Assembly (NCBI RefSeq): GCF_008123515.1
Contig: NZ_VSSR01000074.1
Span: forward strand, 1-60,350
From: Bradyrhizobium cytisi
Lineage (GTDB): Bacteria > Pseudomonadota > Alphaproteobacteria > Rhizobiales > Xanthobacteraceae
Direction of reading: 5' to 3'
DNA length: 60,350 nt
Positions 44,337-53,997 of the stretch are shown here, in pieces. The position numbers and the translations under genes were made by a program. Every line of letters begins with the position of its first letter. The first letter of the stretch is position 1. The notes below the pieces were generated by a model. It saw only the letters and a list, made by a program, of their open reading frames with translations, was not told the DNA's origin and searched no databases.

Positions 44337-45056
44337 ATGACAAACGCCACACCACGACGGCGCCGATGGCGCATTGGAGAGCTTGCAGAGGCGACCGGCG
44401 TAACGGTACGCACTCTGCATCACTACGAACATACCGGATTGTTGACGGTCTCGGAACGTACCGATGGTGGTCATCGCATGTACGATCGTGAAAGCCTACA
44501 ACGCGTCTCTCAGATTCGCGCGCTGCGTGAGCTCGGCTTCTCACTTCCTGAGATCCGCAAAGCAATAGAGGGGCGGACGTCTCTCACGGACCTGTTGCGC
44601 AACCATCTGGAACGGATTGAACTTCAAGTCGCGCGGACGACATTATTAAGGGACCGATTGCGCAATATGACGACGCAAGGTGAGACACAAGTCAGTGTCG
44701 ACGAACTGCCGGCCACGTTAGACGCAATGTCACGGATTGAGAAGCGCACCCCCTCGGCGATCTGCACATGCGCCTCTAACGCTAGCCGCGAAGATCGGTG
44801 GCGCAAGATTCGCGACGAGCTACGAAGCTGCATGGATCAGGGTGAGCCTCCATGCAGTGAGCGGGCAAATGCAGTCGCGCGTCAGGCCCGTTCGCTCCTG
44901 ACTGAGATCGCAGGAGTTGATTCGACTGTCTCAATGATACTCAAGGTGCTGACGCGATTGACCGAACCACACAATCTCGCCGGCTGGGATGCGAGCCTCA
45001 TGCGATACCTCGATCTCGCCCTCGCCGCGCTGGAGGATCAGCTGGGACAGAATTGA
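44337..45056 (+). CDS. nolA: NolA, MerR-type nodulation regulator
   Basis: The 239-residue regulator governs genotype-specific nodulation in soybean bradyrhizobia. A MerR HTH spans residues 11-55 (RIGELAEATGVTVRTLHHYE, then RMYDRESLQRVSQIRALREL), followed by a coiled-coil linker (residues ~85-112) and a C-terminal region with ICTCASN. Both Cys residues there could bind a ligand or metal. The ATG at 44337 follows GAGGA. B. japonicum nolA makes three polypeptides from successive in-frame ATGs; internal Met codons (for example MYDRES and MTTQGE) are present here. NolA is linked to nodD2 control, which is a pseudogene in this strain. Confidence 0.95.
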   Translation: MTNATPRRRRWRIGELAEATGVTVRTLHHYEHTGLLTVSERTDGGHRMYDRESLQRVSQIRALRELGFSLPEIRKAIEGRTSLTDLLRNHLERIELQVARTTLLRDRLRNMTTQGETQVSVDELPATLDAMSRIEKRTPSAICTCASNASREDRWRKIRDELRSCMDQGEPPCSERANAVARQARSLLTEIAGVDSTVSMILKVLTRLTEPHNLAGWDASLMRYLDLALAALEDQLGQN

Positions 45057-45704
45057 CGCGGTTGCGCGCGCTCTCGGTTGTCGGAATGACTCTAAACCCA
45101 ATGAGTTGATGGTGACCGTTCAATTCTGACTGACAAGATCGTTGGCCTGTAGCAGTTCCTCTCCGACTCTCCATTGTCGGCACTCATTGGGTCTTCTCTC
45201 CGTATCTTTTGGCAAACAACCTCGACGAGCAAGCTTCGAAGTACTTGATTCGCACGTAGCGTCATATTGTACCGTCTAACGCATCGTCGCAGCGTCGGGG
45301 CGGACAGAGCGTCGGCTAGACCGAGGGAGACTCCAATGAGCGGCACCACTTTCGGAACGTCCCGGTGAGACGCCTCGGCGAGAACAAGTCGGTGGATGAT
45401 CGTTCGGGCCTTTCAAGCGCCTCGTCGGCACACATCTGCCGAGCACATTGGCGAGTGTACCGGATGCCGGCAGGATGTTCGATATGGGTCCTGTCAACGC
45501 CTAGAGGACGGATTCTCCTGACCAGTCCCGGAACGTCCGTTCGTCCGTCCCCGCCCGATACTTATGGCTGAACCTGGCAACAACCTGAGCCTATTCGTAC
45601 CAATCTGAGATCGATTCAAACATCATTGCGCCGGACTGCTGGTCGCCGCGTCATACCAGGATGGCGAAGCAGACCAAGACGTGGCGCGATATCGGGAGCT
45701 CCAC
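45057..45704. other. No recognisable gene; one motif copy
   Basis: Apart from the motif at 45245-45275, this holds only short overlapping frames. Confidence 0.5.
45245..45275 (+). promoter_or_regulatory. MerR-type promoter-like motif, copy 5
   Basis: TTGATT, a 19-bp spacer with the dyad, then TACCGT. The next gene is the solute-binding protein at 45705, about 430 bp away. Confidence 0.5.
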
Positions 45705-46816
45705 ATGTCGATCCTTCGCGTTCATAGTCTTGCAACTGCCGCGCTCCTTTCCTTGATCCTGGGTTCGAGCGCCTGGGCAAAAGATGTTTACATTGCGGTA
45801 GCGGGCCCAATGACGGGAAGTACTGCGGCGCTGGGCGCGCAGATACGCGACGGAGCGGCCGCGGCCGTGGATTCGATAAATGCATCGGGTCTGCTGCCTG
45901 ACACAAAGCTCGTATTGAGGATTGCCGACGACGCATGCGATCCCAAGCAGGCCGTCGCTGTTGCCAATCGCTTGACAACTGACGGGATCAAGCTTGTCGT
46001 TGGGCACTTCTGTTCATCTTCGTCGATTCCGGCTTCAGATATATACGCCGAAGCCAAGGTGATTCAGATTTCACCTGGCTCGACGAATCCACGCCTGACA
46101 GAGCGTGGCCTAACCACGCTGTTTCGGATTTGCGGCCGCAATGACCAACAAGGCAGGGTTGCGGCCGACTACATCGTGCGGCACCACCAAGGCGTAAAGC
46201 TCGCGGTCCTCGACGATAAGAGTATAGCAGTCAAAGGCATCGCCGATATCGTTGAATCGCGGCTTCGTGCAGCTGGCGAGCACACTGTTCGACAAAGCTA
46301 TGTTGCCGGCGAGAAGGATTACACCGCTCTGGTTTCGAGACTAAAGAGAGAGGGAATCCAGATCGTCTATATCGGCGGCTATTACAACGAGATCGGCCTC
46401 ATCGTGCGTCAAGCTGCGGAGGCGGGCGCACGCCTGACTGTGATCGCCAACGATCCGCTGATGACAAGCGACTTTTTGGCCATTGCCGGCGAGGCCGCAA
46501 ACGGCACGCTTTTCACCTTTATGCCGGACCCGACGAAGAATGCTGCAGGGGCAGCCGCTGTCGCCAGGCTCAAGGCTTCGAGCCTATCTGCCGCGGGTTA
46601 CACGCTCTACGCTTATGCCGCGGTGCAAGCAGGCCAGAGTCCGTCAAACGGGCCGGCACCTTCGATGCCACCCGGGTCGCTGCGGCCCTACGCTCGGGCT
46701 CAATCGAAACGGCCATTGGCACGGTTCGATTCGACTCCAGGGGAGACAATGCCGCTCCTGGCTTCATCACTTACCGCTGGCGCGACAATACCGTCGAAGC
46801 GGTCGAGCAGAACTGA
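45705..46816 (+). pseudogene. Branched-chain amino-acid-type binding protein, frameshifted
   Basis: It encodes a periplasmic LivJ/LivK-type solute-binding protein of about 370 residues. A signal peptide occupies residues 1-25 (LATAALLSLILGSSAWA, cleavage before KDVY). The mature domain has GPMTGSTAALGAQIRDGAAA, VVGHFCSSSSIPASDIY, ISPGSTNPRLTERG and YVAGEKDYTALVSRLK. Near 46635 the reading leaves the frame: VKRAGTFDATRVAAALRSGS continues in another frame to a stop at 46816. The original frame runs on to 46871 with nonsense. No transporter permease or ATPase is adjacent. The lesion lies in the last fifth of the protein, so it may be recent or a sequencing error. Confidence 0.8.
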
Positions 46817-46848
46817 TCGCCCGTCCCAACACCGCACGGAGCGTTCGA

Positions 46849-47013
46849 ATGATGAACCATCCTCGATATAGCGATTGCGCGCTGCTCACGTGCCTCGCAG
46901 TCGCCGCAGTCGCAGCATTTCTCACCCTCGCGGCGATGCTATCACAGCTGTCGTGCGAGCCCGTACGGCCGTCCGAAGAGTACGTTCCCATTCGCCTGGT
47001 GCCACTGCAGTGA
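46849..47013 (+). CDS. Small single-span membrane protein
   Basis: This 54-residue frame (MMNHPRYSDCALLTCLAVAA, later EEYVPIRLVPLQ) has one hydrophobic segment of about 25 residues. A recognisable start pair (ATGATG) and a protein-like composition suggest a real gene of unknown function. Confidence 0.4.
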   Translation: MMNHPRYSDCALLTCLAVAAVAAFLTLAAMLSQLSCEPVRPSEEYVPIRLVPLQ

Positions 47014-47476
47014 GCACCACTTTCACATTCGTAAGGCCAACGAACATCGGCACCTTCTTCCAGCTAGTCAAACTGATGCGCGTCTTGCTCTCGGGAGTGA
47101 GCTGTCCGGGCCTCTTCAGAAGGAACGCACCATGTGGCAAGATGTCAGTCGCGCGCAGTCTGTCTGCCGATTACGCGAGTTCAAGCCAAGCGTTAGCAGC
47201 GCTATTCGGCCGAGTGGACGTGGCGTTCCATCCCCTCCCAGAAACAGTGTTCGCTGGGATAACGCCGTGCGGCGCCTGATCCGTGCTGATCGCTACCGGA
47301 CTTTGAGTTGGGCAGGCTCTGATCCGGTGCGGCCCTTAGATCTAAGCCCGCCTATTGAACACCCAACATTCACATTCATGCACGCCTTGCGCTTCCCGGC
47401 TCCGAACATAGCACGCGCCACATAGGCTCGATGAACGCCGTCAACTGCTCGCGTCGACAAAAGGGAGAACACCAAA
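47014..47476. other. No recognisable gene
   Basis: Leader region of the aminotransferase gene; no promoter or site could be recognised with confidence. Confidence 0.5.
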
Positions 47477-48574
47477 TTGGATGCCAAACTGCAAGCTATG
47501 CTTTCCTCGCTCTCGCCGGTCGCTCGCGAATTGGATGCTCTGCCGTCCGGGCGGCCCACCCCGGACAATGGTTGCGTTAAACTGAACACGAATGAGAACC
47601 CATTTCCTTTGCCAGGCATCGTGATGCGAAGCGCAATTGCAGCTCTTGAGTTGCAATACCTCTATCCAGAGGACGACAATGTCAGCTTGAGACAAGCGGC
47701 CGCAGCTGCCTATGGCATTGCAACTGATCGCGTGATGGCTGGCAATGGATCGTCTGAACTCCTCAGTCTCATTTACAGAGCCTTTCTTGCCCCGGGGGAC
47801 GGTATCGCAATGATGTCGCCCGGCTTCTCATTCAATCGCAAGCTTGCCATGTTGCAAGGGGCCCGCTTCATTGAAATTCCCTGGTCTGAACCTGACTGCT
47901 TGCCGATGGACGAGCTGCTTTTCGGTGCGGCTAAACATGCCAAATTCATTCTGCTGGCCAATCCGAACAATCCGACCGGAACCTTTGTTCCGCTCGCTGA
48001 GATCGAACGCCTCGTTATACGATCTGACCGATTGATCGTATTGGACGAAGCTTATGTCGATTTCGCACCTGAGGACGGCCTACGCCTTGTTGAGCGCCAT
48101 TCGAATCTTCTGGTCCTGCGCACGTTTTCCAAGAGTTATTCCGCCGCTGGCATTCGCGTCGGCTTCGGTTTCGGCCATCCCGAGCTGATTGGGCGGCTTC
48201 GCAACATCCAGAATGTTTTCAACATGAATGTGGTCGCTCAAGCGGTGGGCATGAGCGTCCTTGCGCATCGCGACGCCTACGAGGAGAACCATCGCCACGT
48301 CAGGCTTGAGCGGCAGCGCGTAGCGGCCGCCCTCTCAGACTTTGGGTTCTCTGTAACGCCTTCCCACGCGAATTTTCTCCTCGCCCGTGTGCCGGTAGGC
48401 CAGAGTGGCAGTTGGTGGCAGGCGGCGTTGGAAGACCACAAAGTCCTTGTTGCCTTCTTTCCGGATGCCGGCCTGGAAGAGTGCATTCGGGTTAGCATCG
48501 GTACAAAGCGCCAGATGGATGCTTTTCTTCCGGCTGTCGGCAGCATTCTTAAGAAAGTGGGATGCCGTGGCTAG
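47477..48574 (+). CDS. hisC: Histidinol-phosphate aminotransferase (HisC-like)
   Basis: The 365-residue PLP enzyme is of the HisC branch of fold-type I aminotransferases. VKLNTNENPFPLP, ANPNNPTGTFVPL, VLDEAYVDFAPEDG and the PLP lysine in RTFSKSYSAAGIRVGF are visible, with EECIRVSIGTKRQMD carrying the substrate-binding Arg. The start is TTG at 47477 after AAGGGAGAAC. No other his gene is nearby, so it is a second copy, or an enzyme for a related substrate such as an aromatic amino acid. The flavin monooxygenase 216 bp downstream may act with it. Confidence 0.88.
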   Translation: MDAKLQAMLSSLSPVARELDALPSGRPTPDNGCVKLNTNENPFPLPGIVMRSAIAALELQYLYPEDDNVSLRQAAAAAYGIATDRVMAGNGSSELLSLIYRAFLAPGDGIAMMSPGFSFNRKLAMLQGARFIEIPWSEPDCLPMDELLFGAAKHAKFILLANPNNPTGTFVPLAEIERLVIRSDRLIVLDEAYVDFAPEDGLRLVERHSNLLVLRTFSKSYSAAGIRVGFGFGHPELIGRLRNIQNVFNMNVVAQAVGMSVLAHRDAYEENHRHVRLERQRVAAALSDFGFSVTPSHANFLLARVPVGQSGSWWQAALEDHKVLVAFFPDAGLEECIRVSIGTKRQMDAFLPAVGSILKKVGCRG

Positions 48575-48790
48575 TGCCCGTTCCACGCATGTCACGGATC
48601 CCCGTTCGTGATCGATCCGGACGAACGTCTGATGCAGCTTCGCGACGCAGCCGGAGTCAGTTTTTATCGAGTCGGCGCATTGCGAGCTGTTGAGAACGGC
48701 TCCGCAGCATATGCAGCGCATTCCGAGCGAGCACCTCTTGCACCCCGAAACCCGGCGGACTCCGGTCCTCTCTATATAGGAGATAACTGA

Positions 48791-49819
48791 GTGAGAAACG
48801 TTCTTCCCTCACACCTAACCTGCGGGATCTTTGATCATCTTGACGAGGACGGGCGCGATATCGCACGGCAATACGCGGACCGCCTCACCCTCGCGGAGGC
48901 CTACGACCGGCTCGGTTTCTATGCCTATCATCTGGCGGAGCATCATTGCACTCCTCATGGACGGGGTCCATCGCCGAACTTGTTTCTGTCGAGCGTCATA
49001 CAACGCACACGGCGACTTCGCGTTGGTCCCTTGGTCATGCTGCTCAACCTCTATCATCCGCTGCGTGCATTCGAGGAGATCTGCATGTTGGATCACCTGA
49101 GCAGCGGCAGAGTTGAGGTCGGCCTTGGTCGCGGCTCCCTACCGATCGAACTGAGCTACTTTGGGGTTGGAGCCGATGTTGCCTCGAGCCGTTACGAGGA
49201 AGCTTCCCAAATCTTCGTTGGCGCGATGAATGGCGGTCCGCTCTCATACCAAGGGCAACATTTTGCGCTGAGCGACGTTCCCTTGACACTTTCACCTCAC
49301 CAGCATCCTTGTCCCCCGACATGGATTGCTACAAATCGGCCAGACTCAGCCCGCTGGGCTGCAGCAAATGGCGCCAATCTCGCGTGCATGGGTCCCTCTT
49401 CTGCCGTTCGCAAGATAACCGATGTCTATCGCGCTCATCGAAACGCGGAGCATGACACCAGCGGTGCAGCACCATTTCTGGCATTGCTCCGCATGGTTGT
49501 AATTGCCAGCTCTGATGCAGCGGCCCGCTCCCTCGCGGCGCCAGCCTACGAAACATGGCTCAAGAGCTTTAAGTTCCTGTACGAGCTCAATGACATCCCG
49601 CCTCCATCCAACCTGCCGCTGACCTTGGATGCCGCAATTGAGAGTGAACTGTGCGTTGTCGGAACCCGCGCTTCGGTGCGCCAAACTCTTCTCGATCATC
49701 TGGAAGAGGCAGGGGCGAACTATCTCCTTTGCCAGCTCGCCTTCGGATCTCTGTCACTGGATGCCTGCCTCAACACCGCGACTGCGATTCACTCCGAGCT
49801 CATAGCGGCAGATCGCTGA
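48791..49819 (+). CDS. Luciferase-like flavin monooxygenase
   Basis: The 342-residue protein is an LLM-class flavin-dependent oxidoreductase. It contains YDRLGFYAYHLAEHH, LRVGPLVMLLNLYHPLRAFE, LDHLSSGRVEVGLGRGSLPI and SRYEEASQIF, all usual in the family, plus PTWIATNRPDSARWAAANG later. The GTG start at 48791 follows a good AGGAG. Such enzymes use FMNH2 supplied by a reductase; none is adjacent. Its place after the aminotransferase suggests a short accessory pathway, but no substrate can be named. Confidence 0.85.
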   Translation: MRNVLPSHLTCGIFDHLDEDGRDIARQYADRLTLAEAYDRLGFYAYHLAEHHCTPHGRGPSPNLFLSSVIQRTRRLRVGPLVMLLNLYHPLRAFEEICMLDHLSSGRVEVGLGRGSLPIELSYFGVGADVASSRYEEASQIFVGAMNGGPLSYQGQHFALSDVPLTLSPHQHPCPPTWIATNRPDSARWAAANGANLACMGPSSAVRKITDVYRAHRNAEHDTSGAAPFLALLRMVVIASSDAAARSLAAPAYETWLKSFKFLYELNDIPPPSNLPLTLDAAIESELCVVGTRASVRQTLLDHLEEAGANYLLCQLAFGSLSLDACLNTATAIHSELIAADR

Positions 49820-49868
49820 CGGTGACCCAACAGCGGTTCCAATAAATTCGCCCTTGACCCGGCAATAA

Positions 49869-50159
49869 ATGGCGACACCGAGGCCAATGAGTACCGCAGC
49901 CGAATGCATCAATCAGGCCGCTCTTATGGTTCAAATGGCTTTTACGCGCATGCGACCTTTTCGACTACATCACCAAACAGGAGGCTTGACGGCAATAAAT
50001 GGCCTCGCCCTCATTTTGCGTGCGTTGACATTGCCGGAGCAGTGGTTTGCTTGGACAGGTGAGTTGGCTCACGTTCATCCCGCTTTGGCGCGCCGATTCC
50101 TCGATCTCATTCCACACGAATCCAAGGTGTGGCTTATCGCCCGAGCGGCCCTGTCGTGA
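49869..50159 (+). CDS. Hypothetical protein coupled to HTH gene
   Basis: The 96-residue frame ends HVHPALARRFLDLIPHESKVWLIARAALS, a protein-like C-terminus. Its TGA overlaps the GTG of the next gene (GTGA), which suggests translational coupling. I know of no family for it. Confidence 0.45.
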   Translation: MATPRPMSTAAECINQAALMVQMAFTRMRPFRLHHQTGGLTAINGLALILRALTLPEQWFAWTGELAHVHPALARRFLDLIPHESKVWLIARAALS

Positions 50160-50431
50160 CGCGGTCCCGGCAGCGCTCCGCCCAGACGGAGGAGATCGCG
50201 CGTAAGCTCGAGATCGTGCTGGCGGAGTTGGCTTCGCTGCGCATTCTGCTGGCCGCGCACGGCATTAGCACCCCGCGACCTCTCGATGAGGACTACCTCA
50301 CTGTTCAGCGGTTCGCAGCGATGAACCACATAAGCCCCGAAGCCGTGCTCTCTCGGATCCGCCGCGGCAAGTTGCGCGCGGAGAAACGCGGTGGCCGCTG
50401 GTGGGTGAAATGCACGGTTTGCACTGCATAG
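50156..50431 (+). CDS. Small protein with HTH/excisionase-like end
   Basis: The 91-residue protein has a basic helical N-terminus (TEEIARKLEIVLAELASLRI) and a C-terminal winged-helix-like segment (LTVQRFAAMNHISPEAVLSR, then GKLRAEKRGGRWWV). This resembles the excisionase/MerR-like DNA-binding fold found in small mobile-element proteins. The start is GTG at 50156 or an upstream GTG at 50129. It could regulate a now-lost integrase, but none is seen here. Confidence 0.55.
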   Translation: MTRSRQRSAQTEEIARKLEIVLAELASLRILLAAHGISTPRPLDEDYLTVQRFAAMNHISPEAVLSRIRRGKLRAEKRGGRWWVKCTVCTA

Positions 50432-51098
50432 CCGTGCAGTGACGAGAACAGTAAGAGAGACGGGATGAATCAATCCGAGATACGGAATCCGGCACATGGA
50501 AATGATCTGTGCGTTTAAGTTGGTATCTCTTCTGGGCTCGACCGGACGGCCGATGAAGACTCAAGAGATCGATCGAGGTCAACGTAGCGCACGACCAACA
50601 CACCGTCGACAGATCGGGAGGCTCGATCTCGATGCACCCATGCAATCACAAAACGCGCCGGCCCCGAGCACCGGGATATCGAATGACCACCTTTGCGTGA
50701 CCAGGATCACTCAGCCGATTCCGACTGGTTAACTGAGCGATCCGAGTGAACAACCGGAAGAGCGCGGTCGCGTGGCATAGAAGTCCAGTCCGATTCGCTG
50801 GCAATATTGTGGCAACAGAAAACTGCGCACACCCTCCATGTCGGTTTTGAAGGTGAGCCACCGCACGCGCCCAGCTTACGGCCTCGAGCACAGGAGAGAT
50901 AGATGCTTGCTCGCAATCGCACTCTTTGCGAGTTCCCCTGAGGCATATCTTGAACGTTCCGGCTCACGCCCCCTGGGGCGTAGCAGAGGAAATTAGCCCA
51001 GTCATTTGCCTGGTCGCCTCGCGCGCAGGTGTCAAACAGGGACAGATCTGAATTCGCTGGGATGGTCGCCAGAATCTGGCTGGAGAAGGAGATGGCCA
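50432..51098. other. No recognisable gene
   Basis: Several overlapping frames of 70-180 codons on both strands, none with a family signature. Confidence 0.45.
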
Positions 51099-51443
51099 AT
51101 GATGTCACCAAGACTGATGTCAGTCCTCGGGTCGATGGTAGCAGTCGAGCGTATGTTTTGGAAATTTCGAGAATTGATCGATGGCGACAGCTCGATCTCA
51201 CCTGACATGCGAGATACGCTTCATGTAATATTGGACGCAAAGCTTCTTTCCGCAAAAGATAAGATTATGAGCGACGCGCGCGCCGCGATCGACGCGACTC
51301 CTGATTTGCCGCAGGCGGCGCGCGACCGAGCATACGGGTCGCTCGATTTTGCGATGAAAATGTTTATGACCAGCGAAGGGCGCCGCACTCAGGATCCTCT
51401 TAGCCAAGTCGGTATCTGCAGCGCTAATCCCAAGATGCATTGA
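51099..51443 (+). CDS. Hypothetical helical protein
   Basis: The 114-residue frame (MMSPRLMSVLGSMVAVERMF, then SPDMRDTLHVILDAKLLSAK and SLDFAKMF-like end) is helix-rich and protein-like. A clear AAGGAG lies 8 nt before the ATG pair at 51099. I cannot assign a family. Confidence 0.5.
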   Translation: MMSPRLMSVLGSMVAVERMFWKFRELIDGDSSISPDMRDTLHVILDAKLLSAKDKIMSDARAAIDATPDLPQAARDRAYGSLDFAMKMFMTSEGRRTQDPLSQVGICSANPKMH

Positions 51444-51988
51444 TCCATGCCCGCTCAGCCATCGCCCGCCGCAACACTTGGCTGTGCACTGTTGATGTTA
51501 GCCGAGGCGCTTCGATTGAACTCCTGATGAGGAGCTTTGAAGCTGGTGGAATCGAGCGACAGCGACCTCGCTAGTTGTTGAATCTAATGTCTTCCTTGGA
51601 CCGGCAGGCTGGGTTGGAACCCGCCGAAAATGCTGCAGGCTCCGGTTTGTCTCAAGCATCCGGAAGCAGGCTCTCTCTGGCCATCTTTAGCGTCCTCTGC
51701 GTCGAGCCAATATGCGATTCCCCTCAGCTCTGTAGCTTATTCATCGCAAGGGCCGGCCACTCGTCGTCATCGGGCAGTGGCGCAGACTCGATTCTGTTCG
51801 TGGGACATAGCACTCGAGTTGATCCAGCTCAAGCATCATGGTTCGCGTTTTCGCGCGATGGTTTCGATGTTTGGCGACGACCTTTACCGAACGAAGGTCC
51901 CATGTTGAGCCATTCTTCGGTATGCGCCTGATCAATCGGATCAAGAGCATCGGCTCACCCACCCGACGTTGATGTATCCTCTTGGCCC
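51444..51988. other. No recognisable gene
   Basis: Short overlapping frames only; ends at the nod box at 51989. Confidence 0.5.
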
Positions 51989-52035
51989 ATCCGCAGCATG
52001 AATACCTCTCATCAAAACAATAGATTTTACCGATA
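51989..52035 (+). promoter_or_regulatory. nod box upstream of nodBC copy
   Basis: ATCCGCAGCATGAATA, then 6 bp, then ATCAAAACAATAG and the ATTTTACCGAT end. It matches the nod-box consensus over its whole length, with the same spacing as the box at 40658. It points toward the nodB'-nodC' copy 440 bp downstream. Confidence 0.88.
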
Positions 52036-52476
52036 TCCTCCGTATCCACATAGCTAGCCGCCGCCTATAGCAAGGATGATTCAGGATAAGGCGCGTGACG
52101 ACGTATTCGCGATTTTCAACGCAATGTGCGGATGACGAGCAAGCGCCAGCACATGACCACCCCTTGCGTCCAGATAGAGGCAAGTCTTGGTCTCGCTATC
52201 GTGGCACGCGCGAGCTGCTTGCATGCATTCATCTGGCTCCAACACCAGCCTTGAGACAGCGTGGGCAGCTCGCCTTCAGATCTCTAGCCAACGTTAGCAG
52301 GAGCAGCGCAGCGCAAGCCGATAGCGACAAGGGCGGTCTAGCGCCGTTTGGTGCAGCGCTCTGGCAGCCTGATCCCGGATGGCTGCGCTTGACGCGCACC
52401 GGTCGGTCCGGCGTCGCGCCGATCGAGAGCCCTTTGCGAGCCAACAAGGAACTGTGTTTACGATGTGGGCTCGCGG
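52036..52476. other. Spacer between nod box and nodBC copy
   Basis: No gene is recognised. The 52095-52757 frame reads through into the nodB copy in a shifted frame and has no family signature. Whatever gene this nod box once served has been lost. Confidence 0.5.
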
Positions 52477-52797
52477 CCGCGGCACATGCGCGCGCCGTAT
52501 GGGATATGGACCAAGGAGGCCCTCGCCGCGTCGGCGAAGGCCGAACTGGCACCGCTGCCCTGGTCAGTCGACCCGCAAGACTGGTCTCGTCCTGGCGTCG
52601 AGGCGATTGTTGCCGCGGTGCTTTCCTCGGTCCGGCCGGGGGCAATCGTCCTCCTGCACGACGGATGCCCACCCAACGAGTTGGGACGCTGCCCTCATGC
52701 TGGTCGGCGCGACCAGACTGTGACGGCGCTCGCCCGGCTTATTCCAGCACTGCATGACCGTGGATTTGCAATCCGGTCGCTTCCTCAACCTCACTGA
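52477..52797 (+). pseudogene. nodB: nodB 3' fragment, duplicated
   Basis: It carries the last ~107 codons of nodB, from HMRAPYGIWTKEALAAS to the stop at 52797. The catalytic DDG and HxxxH motifs are absent, so it is not functional. It differs from the intact nodB at several positions, for example L to P and H to R changes in the QLAALHWSVDP segment. The ORF that includes it starts at 52465 outside the homologous region. Confidence 0.9.
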
Positions 52798-53997
52798 ATA
52801 GATCAATTCCCATGAGCCTGCTTGCCACAATCAGCACCGTTGCTGTTGCCTCCTACGCGTTGCTCTCCAGCGTCCATAAGAGCGCGCAGGCGCTTTACGC
52901 GCGGCGAACCGACGCCTCACTGCCGCCGTACGACCAGATTGACACCGGTGCTCTGCCTAGCGTGGATGTCATCGTGCCCTGCTTCAACGAGGACCCGCGC
53001 ACGCTGGCGGCCTGCCTGAAGTCGATCGCGAGCCAGGACTACCCAGGGCGATTGCAGGTCTATGTGGTCGATGATGGCTCTGCAAATGTCGGTGCAGTGG
53101 CACCCGTGCACGCGAGCTACGCATATGACCCGAGGTTCAGTGTCATTCTGCTGCCAAGCAACGTGGGAAAACGCAAGGCACAGATCGCCGCTATACGCCG
53201 GTCATTCGGCGATCTCGTGCTCAACGTCGATTCCGACACGGAAATCGCCAGCGACGTCGTCAGCAAGCTCGTACGCAAGATGCAGGATCCGGCCGTCGGC
53301 GCGGCGATGGGCCAATTGACGGCCAGCAACCGGAACCACAGCTGGCTGACCCGCCTGATCGACATGGAGTACTGGTTGGCTTGCAACGAGGAGCGCGCGG
53401 CGCAGACGCGCTTTGGTGCCGTCATGTGCTGCTGCGGGCCGTGTGCCATGTACCGCCGTTCCGCGCTCATGTTGCTGCTCGACCAGTACGAGACGCAGTT
53501 CTTCCGGGGAAAGCCGAGCGATTTCGGTGAGGACCGTCATCTGACGATCCTCATGCTCAAGGTAGGGTTTCGAACCGAGTACGTTCCGGACGCCATCGCC
53601 GCCACGGTGGTCCCGGACAAGCTCTTGCCGTATCTGCGGCAGCAACTTCGCTGGGCGCGGAGCACATACCGCGACACGCTGCTCGGTTTGCACCTGCTGC
53701 CCGGCCTCGATCGGTACCTCACGCTCGATGTGCTCGGACAGAACCTCGGGCCGCTGCTGCTCGCCATCTCATCGATTGCTGCGCTCGCTCAGCTCGCGCT
53801 CACGGGCAGCGTGCCCTGGTGGACCGGTATGACCATCGTCGCGATGACCATGATTCGATGCAGCGTAGCGGCCGTTCGTGCCGGCGAGCTTCGCTTTCTC
53901 GGCTTCTCGCTGCACACCCCGATCAACATTTTCCTCCTGCTCCCGATGAAAGCCTATACGCTCTGCACCTTGAGCAACAGCGACTGGCTCTCGCGCA
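52477..53997 (+). repeat. nodB'-nodC' segment, inverted repeat copy B
   Basis: This is the inverted copy of 37370-38889, about 1,520 bp. The left edge is at GCGGCACATGCG and the right edge at CTCTCGCGCA. The intervening 13.6 kb holds nodA, nodY, nodD1, nolA and more. Confidence 0.9.

Noticed and set aside
48608..48790. 60-codon ORF before the flavin monooxygenase
   Set aside because: No family signature or good ribosome site, and the composition is ambiguous; more likely leader sequence.
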